NCBI RefSeq assembly: GCF_031877795.1 | Contig: NC_133932.1 | Coordinates: forward strand, 21,516,180 to 21,580,179 | Reading direction: 5' to 3' | Source: Strix aluco | Lineage: Eukaryota; Chordata; Aves; Strigiformes; Strigidae | Length of the DNA stretch: 64,000 bases | Part shown: positions 48,580-60,927 of the stretch, piece after piece | Position numbering within the stretch: the stretch's first letter is position 1 | How the letters are laid out: each line of letters begins with the position of its first letter | The notes under the pieces: model-generated | Told to the model about the DNA's origin: nothing | The model's input: the letters and a program-made list of their open reading frames with translations, nothing else | Database searches by the model: none | Program-made: the position numbers and the translations under genes

Positions 48580-51500
48580 ACTTTGCATACCATTAAACCT
48601 TTCTTTCTTACCACTCTTCTTGGTTTTTTTGAATATCAGATCTTTTCTAAAGACTGTTACCCGATACAAACAAATTTAGGAAAGAACGGGGAATATCAAG
48701 AAGCTGAGGGATGACCTCTAGATTTTTTTTTATGCTTTCATTAGTATTTTTTATTAGTTCATGGGAAAGGGAAAGTCTCCTGGTGAGAGATGATTTGCAA
48801 AGGGACCTTTCACACAGGAGTCTTACAGACACATTACTGCTTTCAGTTTAAAGCCGGGTTCTCCACTAAGGAAATACTGCTGTAATCCTTACCAGCCAGA
48901 TGAATCTGTTAGATCAGTCCCATCATACAAGATTTAGCTGGTTCTCAGTGCCAGCTCTGTACCAGAAAACACATTGTTTTTTCATAGCAAACTGAGCATT
49001 AGAGTGGCTGTGTGGCCAGTAAGAGCAAGTGGATGTGGGTTAGTCACACTGTACCAGGCTCTGCATTCTTTACTAATCAATCATTTGCATTTCTTGGAGC
49101 TTAGCACAGCTACTGAAAGCAGCTGTGCCCAGTGGATTTTATGAGGACATTTAATTCCCAGGCCTTTCCCTGCAGGCCCACAATTCACTCACATAACAAC
49201 TTCCTCTTATGAATATCTGCTCATAGTTTTCCTCTGTCATATTTGCCAATCTTCCTGTAGCCTATCACAAAAAAAGAAAAAAGCCTGCTATGCCATAACT
49301 TCCAGTAAATATATAGGCCTTCAGAGAAAACAAACAAGTAAATACCCAGTTCCTCCATGATTTTCAGGTTGTTGTGGTTTTTTTTTTTTTTCCCCCTGTC
49401 CAGCTGTAATTGCACATTTTCTAACTCGAAACATAGACAATTCACTACCAGTATATGACTGTGCCAGACACTCATCCTTCCCAATATCCTCCCACTCCCA
49501 ATTTCTATGCATTAACTTAGAAAGAAGCTGTATAGCTGTCTTCGCTTCCTGGAAGAGGTCAGTGCATTAACACGCTACTGATTTTTTCTGAGGCTAGATG
49601 AGGTGTGGGGCAGAGTCAGCAGGACTGTAAGACTTTATGCATTTTTTTTGGACGTCTCTGATGCTGCCTAATGAGAACTTTGACATAAGAGGTCATTCAA
49701 AGGGGAAAAAAAAGAAAAGGAAAAAAAAAAACCCAAACCAGAACTAAACCTTTCTTCATTCCTTGCCCCAGGATGACACTACATCCAGCCCTTTTCAAAA
49801 ACAATAATTGGGTTCTGTGCTTGCTTACATCCAGATGGATCAGGAATAATTTCACAGAAATCTAGAGAGTTAGGCTGATTTTAAACTGAGCTAGCTTTGG
49901 TATAATTCAGTCTTATTTATGTGGTTTACTGTTTTACCTTGTTTCATACATATGTGATGTCTGCCAAATCATTGTTGGTTATTAGAAAAACTAAATCAAA
50001 CCATAAATTAGCTCACTCATTAGGGATATAGGGCAGCAAGGACCTTCCTTTATCTTCATGAATAATGATCCTAGTTTCTACGGAATACTTCATTTCCATT
50101 TGCAAGAGAATTTCATGACTTGTACAATGAACTCTGTGGCTCATGAAACTCTGACAATGGTCTTCACTCCTTTCTTTTGGTTAATTGTAACAAATTTAAT
50201 TGCCTTGTTATAAAGGAGATTATTTCTGGGAAGGAAATTCCTGCCTGAGGTATATAAGAAGGTGAGAGATTTCCAAGTTTTGTCTCTTGAGCATATTAAT
50301 AGTGCACCAAGGTTCAGCCTTTTTCAATATGAATTTAACAGATGGGATTTAGAGTTCCTTTTAGCTATAAAGAAGTGAGAATGCCTCTGCCATTGTCAGA
50401 GAGTAACCGTCTGTCTTTCTTTTTGGCAAGCACCCAAGTAAGTGGGTGGCAGCTGGTGACAAAGGCTATGACTGCACTTGCCACTTTCTTGTGATAGCTG
50501 AAGCAGAGCGTTGGCCTGAAGCAATTGCTGCTGAGTTCCTTATGTCTCCAGTATGGTTAGGGAGGGGAGTTATGCAGATGTAAATATTATATCAAATATG
50601 CTTGTTCCAATTGAAGCTGCTAGTATACTTTTACCCCAAAAGAATAGGGAATGCTTTAGACAGTTTCATAATTTCCCATTAGTTATGGGGAGGGGGGTCT
50701 CTTGCAGCTAGAGGAACCTCAAGAAATTGCCCTTTGCTTTATCATCTACTACGTATTTTAGGCTGAAAGTGTTGCCTGTAGGCGACCTGCTCTCTCTTGG
50801 ACTCCCAAGTTCAGCACGTGTTTTTAGCAGTACCCTTTGATCAGTTCGAAGGCCACCTGTGAGTGACAGTGGAAGTCCTTTCTGTCAAGAGCCTGATGTG
50901 ATGACTCCTCAGTCCCAGCTCTGGGGACTTTAAGGCATATCAGCAGTGCTGAATGACACTCTGTCAGTCTGCCATCATCTTCTTTCAAAGGCCTTTTCCT
51001 CTCTCTGCCTTTGCTTTGAAATTTCTTCCATTCCCTCCCTGAGCTCTTTAGCAATTTTTGTAGTCTTATCTGAATCTTTTAGCTACATCCCCTCTCTTTA
51101 ATTGTGAACCTCATGTTCATGTTTTAATTGTGAGACCCATGGTGCTGGGCCAGGTATTGCAACATTTCCTTCTGCCAACCCTTTTTCTGACTTTTGTTGT
51201 GTTTCTTGTTCTTATCTATCCCACCCAGCCTATATAATTCTCTTGCCCCTATTCCCAGTTCCTTACAGGAGCAGTTATTTGTTAGCTTTGTGCATTAAAG
51301 GGAAATACCATATTGTCTGGTCTTGCCCTACAGCAAGGCAGGATGATCATGATTCATCTCCTGAATGAAAACATAGATTCAAGGCCCCAGAGGCATTGAA
51401 ACAAGCCACACTATTTCCCTCCCACTCTGAAAGAAATAAAGAATGATATTGGCAGAGAAAAGTATGTGATTTGGTGGTCAATAATGTCCTTATCTCGTGC

Positions 51501-54500
51501 TTCTGCTGACACACACTGCCAAGCTCCAGCAGAGCCAAAAAGCAGCGATACAACCGACATCTTCCTTCCCATCCTAGGTGCAGTGATTGGCAACTTCAGG
51601 GACTGATGTTCAATCTCTCTCCCACTTCAGTGAATATGGCCTAGCTGTACTGAATACAGTGGGAAAATCCAAATTGTTTCCTCCCCCACCCTTTTTTACA
51701 TAGTAGGGCCTCCTTTAGAAAGCCTGAATATGCCTGCTGCTGAAAAACTTTCAACCAAAGTTGCCAACCAATGAGTAAACCTAGAGTTAGTTTACCTATG
51801 CCACACAAAGAATCACCAGCAGCTGTACAGGTACAAAACATACATGAAAAAGGGAAAGCTGAGTCCTGAGAGACTATGGTAGATATAAAATCATGAGCTT
51901 GGAGTAGTAGAGCAAGAAGAAGATATCTACTGGGGTAAGAAAAAGGCATAGAAAATATACAAACTGTCATGCTTATGTGTGTGATGTTTCTATGCATCTA
52001 TGCCTGTGTGTTTATGAGCTCATACAACCTGAAAAATGAAAACCCTAAATTACAGCCCACTACTCATTTCATACAGAACCAGAAGAAGACCCTGCATTCA
52101 CATTTCAGTAACCTGTGATATTAAATGTGAACAGACTTTTTACAGTCCCTAAATGACTCATCAGGGGAGAAGCTTATGATGTGTAAATGAGACTCTCTGT
52201 AATGACCTAGTGACACTCTTCCCTTCTAATCTGTGAAACAACACAGCTCTCAAAGATTTCGTGTGCTGCACAAGGGTTGCTGTAAAAGGAGAAGGTACTG
52301 ACATCAGCTTTTCTGGCATGAGGCACCCAAGGAATAGTTATGGGAAACGATACCTCCATCTTGCAGCTGTCCAGTCCCACAGGATTAATCCTCTCCTACA
52401 TCAGCTTCAGCTTCCCCATGCAGACAGGAGGCTGGTTGGTCAGATGTGTTGCAATCATGTGCTAACTGCAAGAAGAGGGCACCAATCTCAATTGTGTCCA
52501 GGTAAATAACATTTAGGGGTCAGTCTGCCTCTGGGGAATGCTAAAAACAGGCCCCAAACTGACAAAGCAGCATTGCTACCCTCCCAGCATGAGTATTGCT
52601 ACACTTCTCTACAGCAGCAGCCATAACTGTTGCTTTTTACCACCTTTAGGCAATAAATGAATTTGAAGGTGGTGGCAGCAATTTACCTATGTCACCTCTC
52701 AGGTGAGCTACAGCCGTGCAATATAGCTGTCCATGAAGGATGCCCTCACGCACCCTCAAAGCCATGCAAAACTTGGATGCATCTTCTTAGTAACAAGCAA
52801 ACTCAGCCTGTTCCCCACAACCTACATAGACTTCTTACAGTTTTTGGAATTTAGTCCAAGGTCTTGGACTTTAAGGGTCAGATCTGAGTGTAGCTGAAGG
52901 GCTCCCTAGAACTCATAAATGTAGACCGTCATCAATAACTTTATTCCTCTATCACACTGAAGGTTTTACAGGGAGAATTTTCTAAAACTGGAGCATTGAA
53001 TCTCACGGGAAGAAAGGATCATCACAAACTGTATTTGATTCTTCTCCAAGTACAAAGTGCTTTTTAAATCTAAACTTCTTATATAAACATAGGGGAAATA
53101 TGAAAATATATAAATAAATTACAACGCTTCATTGCACACATACTCCTCCATGGGGAGTGGATGAGAAAATAAATATGACAGCTCTTAGTCATGTTGCTTA
53201 CTGCTGCTCTGGAGGGTAATCTCATACTACATTAGTGAGTGCAATATAATGATGTACTTTAACTGGATCACATCATGGTATATGTACTTTTGTCTCTGAG
53301 GTTAGCATTAGATGCTCCACAAAGAGTAAAAATGCACTGGAAAAATTACAGAATTATATGGAATATTTTCTTTGTCCTGAGACAGAGATGGCTAATGCTC
53401 TGATAAAGAACAAAAAGCCCTTTCAAAAGGTATTTTTTCCATTTCAGTTACTTGTACATTCTATCCAACTTCATCTGTCAAGGTCCAAAGTCTGATTTGC
53501 CTGTTTCTTTTCTTCCTTTCTTTGTATCTTATAAGTTCCCACCTCTCTATAAGTTCAATCAACTCAAAGCCCTTGAAACGGGAAGCACTGCCCATCTGCC
53601 ATGTGTTGACATCAGTGTTTTGGAGAATATTTTTCACTGTTCAGTAGTTCTGTGATTCTGATGGTTGGGACAGTTTCTTTTTGCACCCCTTTTTACTGAA
53701 GCTCTTGATGTGAATACAGACTGAAAAGAAGAGTAACAGGCTCCCCTTTGGTCCTACACCTAGAAAGGGACAGACCAGTGTCCCATGCTCCTGGCATGTG
53801 CACAGCTTTACCTCCTCTCTCCGCTCCCTCCCTCTTTCATCCAGCCAGCTGGCACAGCCCAGAGGATGTACTCCCCCACAATACACCAAACAGGGATGGT
53901 TACTATCCTTACCAGCCGACATTAGTGCTAATTTCCTGTAAGTTGCCACAGAATAAAGAAGAGGCCTCTTTCTAAAAAATCTTTCCGGCTTGCTTAAAAA
54001 CAGCCTCTGTCTTCTTTTCTTCCTGCATGCAGCTTGCAGAATCAATAAGGCCCTAGCCTCTTAGCCTTGAGCAGCAGAGAAGCTATTGCTACAAACTCAG
54101 CAGGAGGAAGAGCTAGGGCAAGTAAGTAGCTCAGAGCTAATCAAAAGTGCCCTCCTATGGCTCAGGATGTTGCCAATTGCTTGAAGCAAAACCAGAAGGC
54201 AAGGTACTATGACTCTTTTGTCAAGCAAGGAATCATGTTCATTATCCCCACCTGATCATCTCTTGAGTTTCACTAATTGCACTTACCTTTACCTTATACT
54301 TACCAACAGAGATTGGCCAGGTGTTGCACTATAACACTACTTTTGAAAAAGTGTGTGTAACTTCATATAGGTGCCTGATAACTATTAAAAGGGCTAGGTA
54401 GATTCTCACATCAGTGTATAATGCCATGACAATCTGGTACAGAGAGTCTGTATTCAATGAAATTATTCTTAGTATTCAGTGAAATTTCAAGCTGCCTTTA

Positions 54501-54567
54501 CAGTTTAAAAGAAATTATGTTTGTTTCCCCTTACAGTATTCCTATTGCAAAAGAAACCCAACCAACC

Positions 54568-54613
54568 AAACCAAATTAAACAAACCCAAACCAAATTAAA
54601 CCAAAAACCCAGA
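54568..54613. repeat. A/C-rich 20-bp-period tandem repeat
   Basis: AAACCAAATTAAAC occurs at 54568-54581 and 54588-54601, embedded in a longer run of CCAA and AAACC words starting near 54555. Low-complexity non-coding DNA. Confidence 0.8.
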
Positions 54614-56221
54614 CAAAAAGGGATCCTTGTCTTTTATTGCTACAGAAGGTGGGGAGGAGAGCAGGTATTTTGTTGGCTATTGATGAAGGAGATCCCTTGC
54701 TGGCGTTTATAGATTTAGAAGTCTTTAATTTAAAAGCAATCATGAAAGGGACATGCCAGGTTAAGAATCTACTCTTGGCCAGGGAAGGGCACAGAGCAGA
54801 GTGCAGTTACCTTTGGGGAAACTTTTGGCTGATGAAGGAAAACAGGACAGTACCGAAAGAATTACAGCTTGAATGCAAAAAACTGTAAATCCAGTGGTGG
54901 ACTGTGTCATTTGCTGGACTAGGTCATTTTCCTTGGGTACACTGTAGATTTCCAGCACACTTTGCCCTAAATCATGGACATATGACTTTGAGGATCATGT
55001 AGAAATCTGCACTGTTGCTGTACTTAAAAAGAATGTTACTGTATATTAAATATTGCTTAAGGGGACATATTTTCATTTAGTGAAAAGCAGTAATAAAGAT
55101 AAGAATAAATCTTCTGAATACAACAGGTCTGTACATTTATCAAATGCATGCTTAGCTTAGGTCACAGGAAAGCTCTGCCATCAGAGATGTGCGACAGAAC
55201 TGGGATATCCTCCCCACAGAGGTACCAAACTCTTATTAGTGTCTCTCTCTGTATCTGGGACTTGTTTCTTTATCATAAACACTGACCATCTCAGAATTTC
55301 CTCTTCCCTGTGTCATTTGTCTCTCTCCCTTTGAGACCAGTGGCCTTCTTGCCCTTTATAACATCAACTCAAGCATGATAAGTGGTATAGAAAATCTTGC
55401 ATGAATTCTCTAGCTCCTTCAAGAGGGCTAAGCCACCACTTAAGTCCCACAGGCTTAAATGCTTTTTCGGCACTTGACCTCTTCATAAGGATGAATTTCT
55501 CTTACAGTGAGGACAGCATCCAAAAGTTGTTACTTTGTCAGCCAGAAAAAACTGTAAAGCAATACATAGTAAATAGTACATAAACATAAAATATAATACT
55601 AGAATGTATAATTATCTGTAAAATGCTAGTGTCTCAGATTATTTTCTTGGATAACTGCTTAGAATCTCAGAATTAATATTTAGAGAAGTATATAATTAAA
55701 ACACTTAGATACTAGAATACTAGAAAAAGCAAAATCTGCTCAGTGAACAGTCTGTGTGTACAGCCACTGGTCTAAATCAACTCCACTGCCAAACTGGCAA
55801 GCACCAGGAAATATATTAAAAGAATAGACAATTCAGAAATGTCCAACAGATAACTAAAATTGAAATTTTATTTTTTTCAATAATATTCATCAGACAATTT
55901 TCTGACAAGACTTCTCTGAAAGATGAAGTGCAAATGGGAACCCTGTAAGAATGTTTAGAAGAATTGTACATGACATTTTTTAAGCGCCACTAAGTACACA
56001 TTGAATACTTTGTAAGTATATAGGCATAGCAACATGCAAGTGTCATGTACCCAACATTACAATATGCATTTTGTCTGCTTAAAGTTACTAATGAGGAAAT
56101 TAAATTAAGTGAATCTGTCTCATCAGCAGTGCAATATGTTTAATTCCCATGGATTTTGTTTACAGGTTTGTGGTTGTATTTCTGAACCATTCAGATATCT
56201 CCTTCCCAAGGCCATAAACTG

Positions 56222-56274
56222 CCAGTGTAAGAGCAGATCACACTGGAGTTCCTAGGAGAATACACTTACACTGA
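56222..56274. repeat. Short palindromic MITE-like remnant
   Basis: Arms CAGTGTAAG (56223-56231) and CTTACACTG (56265-56273) are perfect reverse complements around a 33-base centre that includes CACTGGAGTTCC. This resembles a class of old amniote palindromic repeats built from 'CAGTGTAAG...CTTACACTG' units. The family name is not assigned. It lies within or near the distal CADM2 3' UTR. Confidence 0.45.
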
Positions 56275-58040
56275 CTATGAATAGATGAAGTTGTTATAGT
56301 CCTTTCACAAATTATACCTTATTATTTATTCTAGCAAACTTCCTGCTGAACTGAAGGTTTTTTGTAGTTATAAAATATCTAGGCTAAAAGTAAAGGATGC
56401 ACAAGGATTGCTTTATAATTCTGTTGGAAAAGAGCTAAACAGCAACTCAAACGTGCATTAAGGACTTGAGCCTTGTTTTTCGAAATCAATAGGCGTATTG
56501 TACCCAACTTTTATGGAAGCAAGACATATATGAATCCAGTAATCCATGAGTTTACTCTCTTGGCTTACTGTTTAGGCAGAAGCAGATGATTGTAGGTCAT
56601 ATTTGCATATTTCTGTGGAAGCTATATAGGGGTATAAGCAAATCCGCTTTCACTGAAAAAGGACATGTACAACTGCATGTTTACTAACATTAATCAATAT
56701 GCATAGAAAGGAGAGAAAGAGGGAGTGATAAAGAATTCAGTCCAGCAATTAAAGATTTTCCTCCTCTTCACAATCAACATAAACCGTTGATCATCATTAT
56801 TATTTTCTTTGCAAGTTATTACTTTAAAACCCCTCCTTTTGAACCTATTATGAAAACCCTTCAATGATTTCATTGTAGAGTAAGACTAAGAAAATTAGTA
56901 TGTTTGGAAGAAAATAGCATCAGTGATTTTCAGCACTATGCATAAGGGCAGGGTAAGGCTGTCTGTAGTTTGTGCTGAAATGTGAGATCAGAGCTCACAC
57001 ATGAAACACTGCTGGCTTGACCCTGAACACAGGGAAAGTGCTAAAGTGCTGACCCCAACAGGCTTGGCTTTGCACCTGAAATCTTAAAAAAAAAGAGGAA
57101 ATACAAATCCTTGAACTTTTCTTTAATAGTAACAAAGACTGCTCCTTTTAGAGAGACTTTTTTTCCTACCTCCTTTCCAATTAGACTGCTGCGTTTAGCC
57201 CATCAGAGAATAAATGACTTAAGACACAGAATATGGAGGGCAGACCTATAGTAAACACAGAGGCCATGAAGAATTTTTTTTTTTTGCCATCTACTGAGAC
57301 GCTCTGGAAGCCCCTAGTACTGTAGAGTCATCATATTGGCTCCACACTGTCTTCTGTCTGGTTGTGAGTACATTAAACATTGGTGAAGAAAATGAACATG
57401 GCTTGGCAACAAGATGATTCCTAGATGCTGGAAGAATTCCCTGAAGGGCTGCTGGAAGCGCACAAAGCTTAGAGCATCCTGAGGATGTGGAGTGACGGAA
57501 GTGTGCTGTTAAACCATGTTTGTACCCTTATTTCCTCCTGAGTTAAAACAAGTGCAGAGTGCTGGGTTAGATTCATCAGTAGCAAGAAGGAACTGTGCTA
57601 GCTTCTGTTAATGCCAAGTAGACAACTCCCATTTGCCTTAGAGGTACTAGGTCCACTCTGTAAAACCCCGTAGGAAGTCCTACTCTTGATAAGAGTTTCT
57701 ACTCTGCTCTGTTGACATCAAAGGCTGCTCTATCCATTTAACTTTCTCTTATTGTTTGCAATAGTCCTTCCCTGTCCCCCATGCATTGAGTGGTTTAAAT
57801 GTAAACATGCCCTGGCAATAGTATGTTTAAATAAGTACGAGACATGTCAGAATATCTCAACAGTATTGGTATTGCATATTTAATTCAAAAGCTTGCATGT
57901 GCTTTTAAAAGTTTCTCTTCAAACCTGCATGCCTTACTGGAAAGACTTGTGTTGCAGTTGGATTGCACATAATTATCTAGTGCTGACTAAATATTGATGT
58001 GTTATAGCAGTTTATTTTTAAGCTGTTTGGGATTAATCCC

Positions 58041-58100
58041 CAGCCAGTGTAAATTGGCCCACATTTAAGGCAACAGAGTGAAGCTGATTTATACCAGCTG
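58041..58100. repeat. Palindromic MITE-like remnant
   Basis: The left arm CAGCCAGTGTAAATTGGC (58041-58058) and right arm GCTGATTTATACCAGCTG (58083-58100) match as reverse complements at 13 of 18 positions. The spacer is 24 bases. The layout and words (GTGTAAAT...GATTTA-ACCAGCTGAGG) match a palindromic repeat I recognise as recurrent in bird and reptile genomes. I cannot give its database name. Confidence 0.55.
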
Positions 58101-58685
58101 AGGCTGTGTCCTTATGCCCTGTTAAAAGCTCACACTATCCCAAAATTAGTAAAGAACAGGGCAAGAATTATGAACCCAGGCAATATTTTCTATTTTTAAC
58201 AGAAAAAAAATTACAGTGATCTCTTTTCAAGACTACACCAAAGATTCAGTAGTATTTAAAATGTATACAAATCTCTCATAGCTAGTATTTAGACTAAGAG
58301 GTAGATGTCATATTCTAGGAATAGTATAGTGTGGAATGATGCTAATGGCAGTTGCTAAATACATCTATTTTTCTGTTACACAGGACACAAAGGGGGGTTA
58401 TAGCAATGGCAACCACAAGAATGTTTTCTTTTCTTCTTTTGCTATTCTATGTTATCTGTCTTTCGGTGTATTCCTTCTGGAAGGGTAGGACGGAAATGTG
58501 GTGAGAAGTAAAAAGATCAGTAATACAAAACTTCACGTTTACAAAACATTAGCTTTATCATTAAAGGCATCCTCTGTACTTTGATGGAAGCATTTTGTAC
58601 TTACAATTTAAGATTACCTGGCGTTACTGAGCAAGTAGTGGAAATTCCAGGTGAGGTGATTCAGCAAAATAGGGGTCAGAAGAAT

Positions 58686-58690
<5 letters not shown>

Positions 58691-58720
<30 letters not shown>
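58691..58720. repeat. (TC)15 microsatellite
   Basis: Thirty bases of uninterrupted TC dinucleotide are followed by TTTCTCTG. On the CADM2 sense strand it reads as (GA)15, inside the presumed 3' UTR. Probably polymorphic. Confidence 0.97.
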
Positions 58721-58727
<7 letters not shown>

Positions 58728-59243
58728 GTTGTTCATGCTAAAAATACCAGGGCATATGGCAGCATATTTCAGCATCTTAACATACTAGGCTCCCTTGAGG
58801 ACAAAAAAAAAGAGGAAACTTGTGCTGTTGAGCCAGAAATAGATTACAGAACAGTGTTGCCAGACACACAGAGTGCTGGCAGCAAAGCCACTAGCGGAAT
58901 CAGTGTCTTACTTTGCCTAAAGGTGTTTCAGTGATATTTAATGGGCCTCAAAGAAATGGAAAGCAAAGCTAGTGAGAATGAGGAGCGGTATAAGCATTTT
59001 TATAAATTAGTTATCACTGTAAGTAGAGGAATTATACATATTGCATCAGGATATCCACTGCTTGTATATGTACCTTCTGAATTTTCCTTGTGACTTTTAG
59101 GGGTCATTCCCCTGCTTGAATTAATCAAAATGCATATTATAATTACACGGTTTTCCAATATCCATACACAGCAAGTACAAGATACTTACATGTAAGTACA
59201 CTGTATTTACCTATATTTTTGCATAGTTTTTAGTGTGTACTTT

Positions 59244-59267
59244 GTGCCACTTAATAAAAAGCATTAC
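59244..59267. repeat. DNA-transposon-like terminal sequence (left copy)
   Basis: This 24-base segment beginning GTGCCACTTAATAAAAAGCA matches the reverse complement of 59555-59578 at 19 of 24 positions. Just upstream (59190-59215) is a TTACATGTAAGTACACTGTA run, similar in style to the interior of the right-hand element. It reads as the end of one element copy. Confidence 0.5.
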
Positions 59268-59553
59268 TCTTTATTTTTGTCGCTGTTGTTTTTCTCTATT
59301 AGACATCTTATTCAATTAAAGTTGAAGTAGCTGGATTTTTGGTATATTCATCACAGATTACCAGTTCCTAGGAGTGTAGAGATTAGACACTTGGAGGACT
59401 CTGGGTAAGCGGTGGGGGAAGCTGCAGTGTGAACATGAAGTTTTAAATCACCTCCTTAATTAAGAAATACAATATCAGATTTATGGTGCTAATTTAATAA
59501 ACTTACCTTTAATCTGAATGGAATTGTAAAGGTAAGAACTCCATTTTCCTTTT

Positions 59554-59700
59554 GGTAACACTTTACAATAAGTGGCACTAAATTACACTATAACTGCTAT
59601 GTTACAGGGAATTACATGTAACTACACTGTAACTGTTGAAATAGCTACTGTACATGTGCGTACATGGTAACTTCAGTGCTGTTACAATCATGAATTACAT
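59554..59700 (+). mobile_element. Ancient MITE-like DNA transposon remnant
   Basis: The start GGTAACACTTTACAATAAGT, then GGCAC, resembles the terminal sequence of widespread vertebrate non-autonomous DNA transposons. It is followed by repeated GTAACT/TTACA words: GGAATTACATGTAACTACAC, then TGTAACTG, GTACATGTGCGTACATGGTA and finally TTACATAATTACAG. No transposase is present and the 3' limit is unclear. The family assignment is inferred from memory of such termini. Confidence 0.5.
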
Positions 59701-60810
59701 AATTACAGATGATTCTGTCCTTTCTTTTCATTGAAATAGTCATATATATATTATACCATAATGAAAATACACAAGATGTTAACTTTCATGTCTTATTTAG
59801 AAAAGTTGGTTTTCTTCATGTATTCCTTTATAGAGGGAGTCTCAGTGCAAGACGAACCATCCTTAAGTAATGTGGAAACTCTTTAAAGTGTTCTAGCTTA
59901 AATTCTGAGCCTCAAGTTAAACATCAGGTTCCTTAAACTGTTTCTTGGTTTGTCAGATGACGCTAAAAGAGGGAGAGGATGCACCCCTTGTCTTCTGATG
60001 CACCGCTTTCTTGTTCAAATCATGAGAATGTTCTTGAAGCATTAAAAAAAAAAAAAATCTACATCAGAAAGTTTAAAAATAATCAGCAATCAACACTGTA
60101 AACAGTACACTGGCAGAAACTAGCTACCTGGTCTTGAGAAAACTACTCTGCAAGTGAGCGTGGGAGAGGATGTCACATACATTTTAGTGAGGGTGGTTCC
60201 CATTCAGAGCCTCCATTTTACGCATTCTCCGATATCTCACACAATAATAAAAGCGGTATTTCAGAATGGGATCTTGGACAGAGGGACTGACAACTGACTT
60301 TTAGCCTACTGAATGCCATTAGTGTTGAGCCATGGTTCTGCTTACAAAAAAGAGGGATGCCTCTTTACACCTAGTGTAGTAATTCAAACCCCTGAAGACC
60401 AGACAGCCGTGCAAAGTGCTGTCCAGGTAGAATGCTCAGTGTGGGGTTTTTCACACCTGCTTTGTGCAGATGCAAGGGACATCACCAGGTGCAAGATAAT
60501 GGAAGATCAACAGCATTAAAAATGAGCACATGTGAGAAGTTTTAATTCAAAACCAATGAAATAACCTATTTTAACAGTACAATTTTTGCAAATTTTAACT
60601 TTTTGCAAAGTTTAACTGCTGTTTCTATGCCACTGGAGAAAATGATTTGAAATGGTTACCCCAAGGGCAATCCTGTTTTTGAAGGTCCTACACGACCTTG
60701 GGTGGGTAATGGTTCAAGTAACAACCCTACTATTCAAGCAAGCTGGAGTTAGGAAGAATGAAAAAAGGCGTAAACACCACGCTGGTGGGGAATTCCACTT
60801 GAGCAAATAA

Positions 60811-60927
60811 GGCCCTCATCCAGGGAAGCACTTATTTTTAAGCATATGAATAGTGCCTTACAGTCCAATGGAACTTCTCTGACGCCTGAAGCTGAGCTCG
60901 TGCTTAAATGCTTAGCTGAACTGGGCC
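60811..60927. repeat. Palindromic MITE-like remnant with GGCCC ends
   Basis: It begins GGCCCTCATCCAGGGAAGCA then CTTA, and ends TGCTTAAATGCTTAGCTGAA then CTGGGCC. The outer GGCCC/GGGCC and inner AAGCACTTA/TAAATGCTT words are inverted relative to each other. The centre carries CAGTCCAATGGAACTTCTC. This order (GGCC, AAGCACTTA, central CAATGGAACTT, GTGCTTAA, GGGCC) matches a palindromic repeat common in amniotes. It lies within the presumed CADM2 3' UTR. Confidence 0.6.

Larger units (their letters stand above)
48116..55866. other. Intergenic or distal 3' flank of CADM2
   Basis: No gene recognised. The longest ORF in the window (53641-54045 -, 134 codons) is here; it is Lys/Arg/Ser-rich with no recognisable domain and looks like chance. 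An A-rich then C/A-rich tract lies at 49705-49750. Part of the right end could still be CADM2 3' UTR if a distal poly(A) site such as 52940 is used. Confidence 0.65.

Noticed and set aside
53640..53665. Isolated CR1 tail (TTCTGTGATTCTGATGG)
   Set aside because: The tail-like word has no CR1 3' UTR sequence upstream on either strand. Probably coincidence.
53641..54045. 134-codon ORF on the minus strand, longest in the window
   Set aside because: Low-information Lys/Arg/Ser-rich sequence with no domain, no splice context I can see, and an overlapping ORF on the other strand. A chance ORF is more likely than a gene.
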